Shown here: positions 27,987 to 39,080 of the stretch, piece by piece
Position numbering within the stretch: the stretch's first letter is position 1
Layout: every line of letters starts with the position of its first letter
NCBI GenBank assembly: GCA_037893245.1
Contig: JBAIAA010000738.1
Span: 1-64,000 of the forward strand
DNA from: Crossaster papposus
Lineage: Eukaryota > Echinodermata > Asteroidea > Velatida > Solasteridae
Length of the DNA: 64,000 nucleotides
Reading direction: 5' to 3'
Translations under genes and position numbers: made by a program
The notes under the pieces: model-generated
What the model saw: the letters and a program-made list of their open reading frames with translations, nothing else
Database searches by the model: none
Told to the model about the DNA's origin: nothing

Positions 27987-28185
27987 CACACGCGTTTCAC
28001 ATTCGCCATAGGTTTGTGCACACAATCCCCGCCCACAAATAAGGGCATGGAGGAAAGCATGCCCCGGGAAGGGGCTGGGTGTTAGGAGATAGAGGGGGGC
28101 CTCCAGGAATAGCAACATTAGCAATTTGACCCGGGGCATGCTTTGTTAGTATTTTATTTCGATTTTCTGAAAATTTTAACGTTAA
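27987..28185 (+). repeat. Hybrid A/B1 unit at the block boundary
   Basis: This 199-bp unit has the left side of form A (TTTCACATTCG near 28,004 and GCATGGAGG near 28,046) and the right side of form B1 (CCCGGGAAGGGGCTGGG from about 28,063, GTTAGGAG, no left palindrome half, GCATGCTTTGTTAG, TCTGAAA). The last A-specific base is near 28,052 and the first B1-specific bases are at 28,069-28,070. The interval between them is the GCATGCCCCGGG arm. The unit stays in register with both neighbours, as expected from homologous unequal exchange rather than an insertion. Confidence 0.93.
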
Positions 28186-31100
28186 CACACGCGTTTCAAA
28201 TTCGCCATAGGTTTGTGCACACAATCCCCGCCCACAAATAAGGGCATGAAGGAAAGCATGCCCCGGGAAGGGGCTGGGTGTTAGGAGATAGAGGGGGGCC
28301 TCCAGGAATGGCAAAATTAGCAATTTGACCCGGGGCATGCTTTGTTAGTATTTTATTTCGATTTTCTGAAAATATTAACGTTAACACACGCGTTTCAAAT
28401 TCGCCATAGGTTTGTGCACACAATCCCCGCCCACAAATAAGGTCATGAAGGAAAGCATGCCCCGGGAAGGGGCTGGGTGTTAGGAGATAGAGGGGGGCCT
28501 CCAGGAATGGCAAAATTAGCAATTTGACCCGGGGCATGCTTTGTTAGTATTTTATTTCGATTTTCTGAAAATGTTAACGTTAACACACGCGTTTCAAATT
28601 CGCCATAGGTTTGTGCACACAATCCCCGCCCACAAATAAGGGCATGAAGGAAAGCATACCCCGGGAAGGGGCTGGGTGTTAGGAGATAGAGGGGGGGGGC
28701 CTCCAGGAATGGCAAAATTAGCAATTTGACCCGGGGCATGCTTTGTTAGTATTTTATTTCTATTTTCTGAAAATGTTAACGTTAACACACGCGCTTCAAA
28801 TTCGCCATAGGTTTGTGCACACAATCCCCGCCCACAAATAAGGGCATGAAGGAAAGCATGCCCCGGGAAGGGGCTGGGTGTTAGGAGATAGAGGGGGCCT
28901 CCAGGAATGGCAAAATTAGCAATTTGACCCGGGGCATGCTTTGTTAGTATTTTATTTCGATTTTCTGAAAATGTTAACGTTAACACACGAGTTTCAAATT
29001 CGCCATAGGTTTGTGCACACAATCCACGCCCACAAATAAGGGCATGAAGGAAAGCATGCCCCGGGAAGGGGCTGGGTGTTAGGAGATAGAGGGGGGCCTC
29101 CAGGAATAGCAACATTAGCAATTTGACCCGGGGCATGCTTTGTTAGTATTTTATTTCGATTTTCTGAAAGTTTTAACGTTAACACACGCGTTTCAAATTC
29201 GCCATAGATTTGTGCACACAATCCCCGCCCACAAATAAGGGCATGAAGGAAAGCATGCCCCGGGAAGGGGCTGGGTGTTAGGAGATAGAGGGGGGCCTCC
29301 AGGAATGGCAAAATTAGCAATTTGACCCGGGGCATGCTTTGTTAGTATTTTATTTCGATTTTCTGAAAATGTTAACGTTAACACACGAGTTTCAAATTCG
29401 CCATAGGTTTGTGCACACAATCCACGCCCACAAATAAGGGCATGAAGGAAAGCATGCCCCGGGAAGGGGCTGGGTGTTAGGAGATAGAGGGGGGCCTCCA
29501 GGAATAGCAACATTAGCAATTTGACCCGGGGCATGCTTTGTTAGTATTTTATTTCGATTTTCTGAAAATTTTAACGTTAACACACGCGTTTCAAATTCGC
29601 CATAGATTTGTGCACACAATCCCCGCCCACAAATAAGGGCATGAAGGAAAGCATGCCCCGGGAAGGGGCTGGGTGTTAGGAGATAGAGGGGGGCCTCCAG
29701 GAATGGCAAAATTAGCAATTTGACCCGGGGCATGCTTTGTTAGTATTTTATTTCGATTTTCTGAAACTTTTAACGTTAACACACGCGTTTCAAATTCGCC
29801 ATAGGTTTGTGCACACAATCCCCGCCCACAAATAAGGGCATGAAGGAAATCATGCCCCGGGAAGGGGCTGCGTGGTAGGAGATAGAGGGGGGCCTCCAGG
29901 AATGGCAACATTAGCAATTTGACCCGGGGCATGCTTTGTTAGTATTTTATTTCGATTTTCTGAAAATGTTAACGTTAACACACGCGTTTCAAATTCGCCA
30001 TAGGTTTGTGCACACAATCCCCGCCCACAAATAAGGGCATGAAGGAAAGCATGCCCCGAGAAGGGGCTGGGTGTTAGGAGATAGAGGGGGGCCTCCAGGA
30101 ATGGCAAAATTAGCAATTTGACCCGGGGCATGCTTTGTTAGTATTTTATTTCGATTTTCTGAAAATATTAACGTTAACACACGCGTTTCAAATTCGCCAT
30201 AGGTTTGTGCACACAATCCCCGCCCACAAATAAGGGCATGAAGGAAAGCATGCCCCGGGAAGGGGCTGGGTGTTAGGAGATAGAGGGGGGCCTCCAGGAA
30301 TGGCAAAATTAGCAATTTGACCCGGGGCATGCTTTGTTAGTATTTTATTTCGATTTTCTGAAAATGTTAACGTTAACACACGCGTTTCAAATTCGCCATA
30401 GGTTTGTGCACACAATCCCCGCCCACAAATAAGGGCATGAAGGAAAGCATACCCCGCGAAGGGGCTGGGTGTTAGGAGATAGAGGGGGGGCCTCCAGGAA
30501 TGGCAAAATTAGCAATTTGACCCGGGGCATGCTTTGTTAGTATTTTATTTCTATTTTCTGAAAATGTTAACGTTAACACACGCGTTTCAAATTCGCCATA
30601 GGTTTGTGCACACAATCCCCGCCCACAAATAAGGGCATGAAGGAAAGCATGCCCCGGGAAGGGGCTGGGTGTTAGGAGATAGAGGGGGCCTCCAGGAATG
30701 GCAAAATTAGCAATTTGACCCGGGGCATGCTTTGTTAGTATTTTATTTCGATTTTCTGAAAATGTTAACGTTAACACACGAGTTTCAAATTCGCCATAGG
30801 TTTGTGCACACAATCCACGCCCACAAATAAGGGCATGAAGGAAAGCATGCCCCGGGAAGGGGCTGGGTGTTAGGAGATAGAGGGGGGCCTCCAGGAATGG
30901 CAAAATTAGCAATTTGACCCGGGGCATGCTTTGTTAGTATTTTATTTCGATTTTCTGAAAATGTTAACGTTAACACACGCGTTTCAAATTCGCCATAGGT
31001 TTGTGCACACAATCCCCGCCCACAAATAAGGGCATGAAGGAAAGCATGCCCCGGGAAGGGGCTGGGTGTTAGGAGATAGAGGGGGGCCTCCAGGAATGGC

Positions 31101-34100
31101 AAAATTAGCAATTTGACCCGGGGCATGCTTTGTTAGTATTTTATTTCGATTTTCTGAAAATGTTAACGTTAACACACGAGTTTCAAATTCGCCATAGGTT
31201 TGTGCACACAATCCACGCCCACAAATAAGGGCATGAAGGAAAGCATGCCCCGGGAAGGGGCTGGGTGTTAGGAGATAGAGGGGGGCCTCCAGGAATAGCA
31301 ACATTAGCAATTTGACCCGGGGCATGCTTTGTTAGTATTTTATTTCGATTTTCTGAAAATTTTAACGTTAACACACGCGTTTCAAATTCGCCATAGATTT
31401 GTGCACACAATCCCCGCCCACAAATAAGGGCATGAAGGAAAGCATGCCCCGGGAAGGGGCTGGGTGTTAGGAGATAGAGGGGGGCCTCCAGGAATGGCAA
31501 AATTAGCAATTTGACCCGGGGCATGCTTTGTTAGTATTTTATTTCGATTTTCTGAAACTTTTAACGTTAACACACGCGTTTCAAATTCGCCATAGGTTTG
31601 TGCACACAATCCCCGCCCACAAATAAGGGCATGAAGGAAATCATGCCCCGGGAAGGGGCTGCGTGGTAGGAGATAGAGGGGGGCCTCCAGGAATGGCAAC
31701 ATTAGCAATTTGACCCGGGGCATGCTTTGTTAGTATTTTATTTCGATTTTCTGAAAATGTTAACGTTAACACACGCGTTTCAAATTCGCCATAGGTTTGT
31801 GCACACAATCCCCGCCCACAAATAAGGGCATGAAGGAAAGCATGCCCCGAGAAGGGGCTGGGTGTTAGGAGATAGAGGGGGGCCTCCAGGAATGACAAAA
31901 TTAGCAATTTGACCCGGGGCATGCTTTGTTAGTATTTTATTTCGATTTTCTGAAAATATTAACGTTAACACACGCGTTTCAAATTCGCCATAGGTTTGTG
32001 CACACAATCCCCGCCCACAAATAAGGGCATGAAGGAAAGCATGCCCCGGGAAGGGGCTGGGTGTTAGGAGATAGAGGGGGGCCTCCAGGAATGGCAAAAT
32101 TAGCAATTTGACCCGGGGCATGCTTTGTTAGTATTTTATTTCGATTTTCTGAAAATGTTAACGTTAACACACGCGTTTCAAATTCGCCATAGGTTTGTGC
32201 ACACAATCCCCGCCCACAAATAAGGGCATGAAGGAAAGCATACCCCGCGAAGGGGCTGGGTGTTAGGAGATAGAGGGGGGGCCTCCAGGAATGGCAAAAT
32301 TAGCAATTTGACCCGGGGCATGCTTTGTTAGTATTTTATTTCTATTTTCTGAAAATGTTAACGTTAACACACGCGTTTCAAATTCGCCATAGGTTTGTGC
32401 ACACAATCCCCGCCCACAAATAAGGGCATGAAGGAAAGCATGCCCCGGGAAGGGGCTGGGTGTTAGGAGATAGAGGGGGCCTCCAGGAATGGCAAAATTA
32501 GCAATTTGACCCGGGGCATGCTTTGTTAGTATTTTATTTCGATTTTCTGAAAATGTTAACGTTAACACACGAGTTTCAAATTCGCCATAGGTTTGTGCAC
32601 ACAATCCACGCCCACAAATAAGGGCATGAAGGAAAGCATGCCCCGGGAAGGGGCTGGGTGTTAGGAGATAGAGGGGGGCCTCCAGGAATGGCAAAATTAG
32701 CAATTTGACCCGGGGCATGCTTTGTTAGTATTTTATTTCGATTTTCTGAAAATGTTAACGTTAACACACGCGTTTCAAATTCGCCATAGGTTTGTGCACA
32801 CAATCCCCGCCCACAAATAAGGGCATGAAGGAAAGCATGCCCCGGGAAGGGGCTGGGTGTTAGGAGATAGAGGGGGGCCTCCAGGAATGGCAAAATTAGC
32901 AATTTGACCCGGGGCATGCTTTGTTAGTATTTTATTTCGATTTTCTGAAAATGTTAACGTTAACACACGCGTTTCAAATTCGCCATAGGTTTGTGCACAC
33001 AATCCCCGCCCACAAATAAGGGCATGAAGGAAAGCATGCCCCGGGAAGGGGCTGGGTGTTAGGAGATAGAGGGGGGCCTCCAGGAATGGCAAAATTAGCA
33101 ATTTTACCCGGGGCATGCTTTGTTAGTATTTTATTTCGATTTTCTGAAAACTTTAACGTTAACACACGCGTTTCAAATTCGCCATAGGTTTGTGCACACA
33201 ATCCCCGCCCACAAATAAGGGCATGAAGGAAAGCATGCCCCAGGAAGGGGCTGGGTGTTAGGAGATAGAGGGGGGCCTCCAGGAATGGCAAAATTAGCAA
33301 TTTGACCCGGGGCATGCTTTGTTAGTATTTTATTTCGATTTTCTGAAAATATTAACGTTAACACACGCGTTTCAAATTCGCCATAGGTTTGTGCACACAA
33401 TCCCCGCCCACAAATAAGGGCATGAAGGAAAGCATACCCCGGGAAGGGGCTGGGTGTTAGGAGATAGAGGGGGGGGCCTCCAGGAATGGCAAAATTAGCA
33501 ATTTGACCCGGGGCATGCTTTGTTAGTATTTTATTTCTATTTTCTGAAAATGTTAACGTTAACACACGCGTTTCAAATTCGCCATAGGTTTGTGCACACA
33601 ATCCCCGCCCACAAATAAGGGCATGAAGGAAAGCATGCCCCGGGAAGGGGCTGGGTGTTAGGAGATAGAGGGGGCCTCCAGGAATGGCAAAATTAGCAAT
33701 TTGACCCGGGGCATGCTTTGTTAGTATTTTATTTCGATTTTCTGAAAATGTTAACGTTAACACACGAGTTTCAAATTCGCCATAGGTTTGTGCACACAAT
33801 CCACGCCCACAAATAAGGGCATGAAGGAAAGCATGCCCCGGGAAGAGGCTGGGTGTTAGGAGATAGAGGGGGGCCTCCAGGAATAGCAACATTAGCAATT
33901 TGACCCGGGGCATGCTTTGTTAGTATTTTATTTCGATTTTCTGAAAATTTTAACGTTAACACACGCGTTTCAAATTCGCCATAGATTTGTGCACACAATC
34001 CCCGCCCACAAATAAGGGCATGAAGGAAAGCATGCCCCGGGAAGGGGCTGGGTGTTAGGAGATAGAGGGGGGCCTCCAGGAATGGCAAAATTAGCAATTT

Positions 34101-34705
34101 GACCCGGGGCATGCTTTGTTAGTATTTTATTTCGATTTTCTGAAAATGTTAACGTTAACACACGCGTTTCAAATTCGCCATAGGTTTGTGCACACAATCC
34201 CCGCCCACAAATAAGGGCATGAAGGAAAGCATGCCCCGGGAAGGGGCTGGGTGTTAGGAGATAGAGGGGGGCCTCCAGGAATGGCAAAATTAGCAATTTG
34301 ACCCGGGGCATGCTTTGTTAGTATTTTATTTCGATTTTCTGAAAATGTTAACGTTAACACACGCGTTTCAAATTCGCCATAGGTTTGTGCACACAATCCC
34401 CGCCCACAAATAAGGGCATGAAGGAAAGCATGCCCCGAGAAGGGGCTGGGTGTTAGGAGATAGAGGGGGGCCTCCAGGAATGGCAAAATTAGCAATTTGA
34501 CCCGGGGCATGCTTTGTTAGTATTTTATTTCGATTTTCTGAAAATATTAACGTTAACACACGCGTTTCAAATTCGCCATAGGTTTGTGCACACAATCCCC
34601 GCCCACAAATAAGGGCATGAAGGAAAGCATGCCCCGGGAAGGGGCTGGGTGTTAGGAGATAGAGGGGGGCCTCCAGGAATGGCAAAATTAGCAATTTGAC
34701 CCGGG
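28061..34705 (+). repeat. Satellite form B1, 199-bp tandem array (~33 copies)
   Basis: The units are collinear with form A but keep only the right half of the palindrome: GGAATGGC, then AAAATTAGCAATTTG, directly follows GGCCTCCA. Block-specific markers are CCCGGGAAGGGGCTGGG, GCATGCTTTGTTAG and TGAAAATGTTAACGTTAAC, which is a 12-bp palindrome with two overlapping HpaI-type sites. The G-run before CCTCC ranges from five to nine and accounts for most units of 198-202 bp; the longest run is near 28,691. The outer 15-bp inverted arms remain but now enclose about 60 bp. No gene is supported. The family is not recognised. Confidence 0.96.
29392..32973 (+). repeat. Higher-order repeat in satellite B1: 9-mer, period 1,791 bp, two copies
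   Basis: The segments from about 29,392 to 31,182 and from 31,183 to 32,973 match unit by unit at a constant offset of 1,791 bp (9 x 199). Diagnostic pairs are CTGCGTGGTAGG at about 29,870 and 31,661, CCCCGAGAAGG at about 30,057 and 31,847, and CATACCCCGCGAAGG near 30,450 and 32,241. The last pair lies in units that also have a longer G-run. The shared rare variants and few private differences imply a recent tandem duplication of about 1.8 kb. Confidence 0.9.
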
Positions 34706-34713
34706 GCATGCTT
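34642..34713. repeat. B1/B2 subfamily switch interval
   Basis: The last B1 marker (CCCGGGAAGGGG) ends near 34,645 and the first B2 marker (GCATGC followed by an uninterrupted T6) begins near 34,711. The switch therefore lies within one unit and in register. The interval contains the right outer arm CCCGGGGCATGC at 34,700-34,711. The following unit is slightly aberrant (TGAAATGTTTAACG near 34,738, TTCGACATAGG near 34,772). Confidence 0.85.
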
Positions 34714-34799
34714 TTTTAGTATTTTATTTCGATTTTCTGAAATGTTTAACGTTAACACACGCGTTTCAAATTCGACATAGGTTTGTGCACACTATCCCC

Positions 34800-37700
34800 G
34801 CCCACAAATAAGGGCATGAAGGAAAGCATGCCCCGGGCAGGGGCTGGGTGTTAGGAGATAGAGGGGGCCTCCAGGAATGGCAAAATTAGCAATTTGACCC
34901 GGGGCATGCTTTTTTAGTATTTTATTTCGATTTTCTGAAAAGTTTAACGTTAACACACGCGTTTCAAATTCGCCATAGGTTTGTGCACACAATCCCCGCC
35001 CACAAATAAGGGCATGACGGAAAGCATGCCCCGGGCAGGGGCTGGGTGTTAGGAGATAGAGGGGGGCCTCCAGGAATGGCAAAATTAGCAATTTGACCCG
35101 GGGCATGCTTTTTTAGTATTTTATTTCGATTTTCTGAAAAGTTTAACGTTAACACACGCGTTTCAAATTCGCCGTAGGTTTGTGCACACAATCCCCGCCC
35201 ACAAATAAGGGCATGAAGGAAAGCATGCCCCGGGCAGGGGCTGGGTGTTAGGAGATAGAGGGGGGCCTCCAGGAATGGCAAAATTAGCAATTTGACCCGG
35301 GGCATGCTTTTTTAGTATTTTATTTAGATTTTCTGAAAAGTTTAACGTTAACACACGCGTTTCAAATTTGCCATAGGTTTGTGCACACAATCCCCGCCCA
35401 CAAATAAGGGCATGAAGGAAAGCATGCCCCGGGCAGGGGCTGGGTGTTAGGAGATAGAGGGGGGCCTCCAGAAATGGCAAAATTAGCAATTTGACCCGGG
35501 GCATGCTTTTTTAGTATTTTATTTCGATTTTCTGAAAAGTTTAACATTAACACACGCGTTTCAAATTCGCCATAGGTTTGTGCACACAATCCCCGCCCAC
35601 AAATAAGGGCATGAAGGAAAGCATGCCCCGGGCAGGGGCTGGGTGTTAGGAGATAGAGGGGGGCCTCCAGGAATGGCAAAATTTGCAATTTGACCCGGGG
35701 CATGCTTTTTTAGTATTTTATTTCGATTTTCTGAAAAGTTTAACGTTAACACACGCGTTTCAAATTCGCCATAGGTTTGTGCACACAATCCCCGCCCACA
35801 AATAAGGGCAGGAAGGAAAGCATGCCCCGGGCAGGGGCTGGGTGTTAGGAGATAGAGGGGGGCCTCCAGGAATGGCAAAATTAGCAATTTGACCCGGGGC
35901 ATGCTTTTTTAGTATTTTATTTCGATTTTCTGAAAAGTTTAACATTAACACACGCGTTTCAAATTCGCCATAGGTTTGTGCACACAATCCCCGCCCACAA
36001 ATAAGGGCATGAAGGAAAGCATGCCCCGGGCAGGGGCTGGGTGTTAGGAGATAGAGGGGGCCTCCAGGAATGGCAACATTAGCAATTTGACCCGGGGCAT
36101 GCTTTTTTAGTATTTTATTTCGATTTTCTGAAAAGTTTAACGTTAACACACGCGTTTCAAATTCGCCATAGGTTTGTGCACACAATCCCCGCCCACAAAT
36201 AAGGGCATGAAGGAAAGCATGCCCCGGGCAGGGGCTGGGTGTTAGGAGATAGAGGGGGGCCTCCAGGAATGGCAACATTAGCAATTTGACACGGGGCATG
36301 CTTTTTTAGTATTTTATTTCGATTTTCTGAAAAGTTTAACGTTAACACACGCGTTTCAAATTCGCCATAGGTTTGTGCACACTATCCCCGCCCACAAATA
36401 AGGGCATGAAGGAAAGCATGCCCCGGGCAGGGGCTGGGTGTTAGGAGATAGAGGGGGGCCTCCAGGAATGGCAAAATTAGCAATTTGACCCGGGGCATGC
36501 TTTTTTAGTATTTTATTTCGATTTTCTGAAAAGTTTAACGTTAACACACGCGTTTCAAATTCGCCATAGGTTTGTGCACACAATCCCCGCCCACAAATAA
36601 GGGCATGAAGGAAAGCATGCCCTGGGCAGGGGCTGGGTGTTAGGAGATAGAGGGGGGCCTCCAGGAATGGCAAAATTAGCAATTTGACCCGGGGCATGCT
36701 TTTTTAGTATTTTATTTCGATTTTCTGAAAAGTTTAACGTTAACACACGCGTTTCAAATTCGCCATAGGTTTGTGCACACAATCCCCGCCCACAAATAAG
36801 TGCATGAAGGAAAGCATGCCCTGTGCAGGGGCTGGGTGTTAGGAGATAGAAGGGGGCCTCCAGGAATGGCAAAATTAGCAATTTGACCCGGGGCATGCTT
36901 TTTTAGTATTTTATTTCGATTTTCTGAAAAGTTTAACGTTAACACACGCGTTTCAAATTCGCCATAGGTTTGTGCACACAATCCCCGCCCATAAATAAGG
37001 GCATGAAGGAAAGCATGCCCCGGGCAGGGGCTGGGTGTTAGGAGATAGAGGGGGGCCTCCAGGAATGGCAACATTAGCAATTTGACCCGGGGCATGCTTT
37101 TTTAGTATTTTATTTCGATTTTCTGAAAAGTTTAACGTTAACACACGCGTTTCAAATTCGCCATAGGTTTGTGCACACAATCCCCGCCCACAAATAAGGG
37201 CATGAAGGAAAGCATGCCCCGGGCAGGGGCTGGGTGTTAGGAGATAGAGGGGGGCCTCCAGGAATGGCAAAATTAGCAATTTGACCCGGGGCATGCTTTT
37301 TTAGTATTTTATTTCGATTTTCTGCAAAGTTTAACGTTAACACACGCGTTTCAAATTCGCCATAGGTTTGTGCACACAATCCCCGCCCACAAATAAGGGC
37401 ATGACGGAAAGCATGCCCCGGGCAGGGGCTGGGTGTTAGGAGATAGAGGGGGGCCTCCAGGAATGGCAAAATTAGCAATTTGACCCGGGGCATGCTTTTT
37501 TAGTATTTTATTTCGATTTTCTGAAAAGTTTAACGTTAACACACGCGTTTCAAATTCGCCATAGGTTTGTGCACACAATCCCCGCCCACAAATAAGGGCA
37601 TGAAGGAAAGCATGCCCCGGGCAGGGGCTGGGTGTTAGGAGATAGAGGGGGGCCTCCAGGAATGGCAAAATTAGCAATTTGACCCGGGGCATGCTTTTTT

Positions 37701-39080
37701 AGTATTTTATTTCGATTTTCGGAAAAGTTTAACGTTAACACACGCGTTTCAAATTCGCCATAGGTTTGTGCACACAATCCCCGCCCACAAATAAGGGCAT
37801 GAAGGAAAACATGCCCCGGGCAGGGGCTGGGTGTTAGGAGATAGAGGGGGGCCTCCAGGAATGGCAAAATTAGCAATTTGACCCGGGGCATGCTTTTTTA
37901 GCATTTTATTTCGATTTTCTGAAAAGTTTAACATTAACACACGCGTTTCAAATTCGCCATAGGTTTGTGCACACAATCCCCGCCCACAAATAAGGGCATG
38001 AAGGAAAGCATGCCCCGGGCAGGGGCTGGGTGTTAGGAGATAGAGGGGGGCCTCCAGGAATGGCAAAATTTGCAATTTGACCCGGGGCATGCTTTTTTAG
38101 TATTTTATTTCGATTTTCTGAAAAGTTTAACGTTAACACACGCGTTTCAAATTCGCCATAGGTTTGTGCACACAATCCCCGCCCACAAATAAGGGCAGGA
38201 AGGAAAGCATGCCCCGGGCAGGGGCTGGGTGTTAGGAGATAGAGGGGGGCCTCCAGGAATGGCAAAATTAGCAATTTGACCCGGGGCATGCTTTTTTAGT
38301 ATTTTATTTCGATTTTCTGAAAAGTTTAACATTAACACACGCGTTTCAAATTCGCCATAGGTTTGTGCACACAATCCCCGCCCACAAATAAGGGCATGAA
38401 GGAAAGCATGCCCCGGGCAGGGGCTGGGTGTTAGGAGATAGAGGGGGCCTCCAGGAATGGCAACATTAGCAATTTGACCCGGGGCATGCTTTTTTAGTAT
38501 TTTATTTCGATTTTCTGAAAAGTTTAACGTTAACACACGCGTTTCAAATTCGCCATAGGTTTGTGCACACAATCCCCGCCCACAAATAAGGGCATGAAGG
38601 AAAGCATGCCCCGGGCAGGGGCTGGGTGTTAGGAGATAGAGGGGGGCCTCCAGGAATGGCAACATTAGCAATTTGACACGGGGCATGCTTTTTTAGTATT
38701 TTATTTCGATTTTCTGAAAAGTTTAACGTTAACACACGCGTTTCAAATTCGCCATAGGTTTGTGCACACTATCCCCGCCCACAAATAAGGGCATGAAGGA
38801 AAGCATGCCCCGGGCAGGGGCTGGGTGTTAGGAGATAGAGGGGGGCCTCCAGGAATGGCAAAATTAGCAATTTGACCCGGGGCATGCTTTTTTAGTATTT
38901 TATTTCGATTTTCTGAAAAGTTTAACGTTAACACACGCGTTTCAAATTCGCCATAGGTTTGTGCACACAATCCCCGCCCACAAATAAGGGCATGAAGGAA
39001 AGCATGCCCCGGGCAGGGGCTGGGTGTTAGGAGATAGAGGGGGGCCTCCAGGAATGGCAAAATTAGCAATTTGACCCGGG
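34800..39080 (+). repeat. Higher-order repeat in satellite B2: 12-mer, period ~2,387 bp
   Basis: Rare variants recur at a constant offset of 2,387 bp. GCATGACGG is near 35,015 and 37,402, AAAATTTGCAATTTG near 35,679 and 38,066, GGGCAGGAAGG near 35,807 and 38,194, and the GACACGGGG/CACACTATCC pair near 36,291 and 38,678. Homology runs from about 34.8-36.6 kb to 37.2-39.0 kb. A further three-unit (597 bp) duplication follows, repeating the GACACGGGG haplotype near 39,275. Confidence 0.85.

Larger units (their letters stand above)
1..28060 (+). repeat. Satellite form A, ~229-230 bp tandem array (~122 copies)
   Basis: Head-to-tail copies start with CACACGCG at 1, 231, 461, 690, 920 and so on. 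Unit length is 229 or 230 bp, depending mainly on whether the T-run after GCATGC has five or six T. Unit order is: MluI-like ACGCGT, TTCACATTCGCCATAGG, TGTGCACA, CCCCGCCCAC, left GC-rich arm, purine-rich GAGGAGATAGAGGGGG, a 50-bp palindrome, right GC-rich arm, T-run, AT-rich TAGTATTTTATTTCGATTTTC, and TTAACGTTAA. Markers against forms B1/B2 are TTTCACATTCG (not TTTCAAATTCG), GCATGGAGG (not GCATGAAGG), CAGCTAGGGCTGGG, TCTTAAA (not TCTGAAA) and the complete palindrome. Copies are highly similar, and shared point variants define higher-order repeats. No gene is seen inside. The repeat family is not recognised. A heterochromatic or centromere-associated role is inferred from structure only. Confidence 0.97.

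Noticed and set aside
1-28060. CENP-B box in the satellite
   Set aside because: ATTCGCCATAGGTTTGT matches the TTCG and A positions of the mammalian core pattern but lacks the required CGGG part, and no better match was found by eye. Not claimed as a binding site.
33173-33913. Long minus-strand frames in satellite B (63-246 codons, repeated MPRVKLLILPFLEAP-type peptide)
   Set aside because: The frame continues from unit to unit only through the length of the G-run. The predicted peptide resembles no family I know. The frames overlap each other in different phases, and the variants show no preference for synonymous change by eye.
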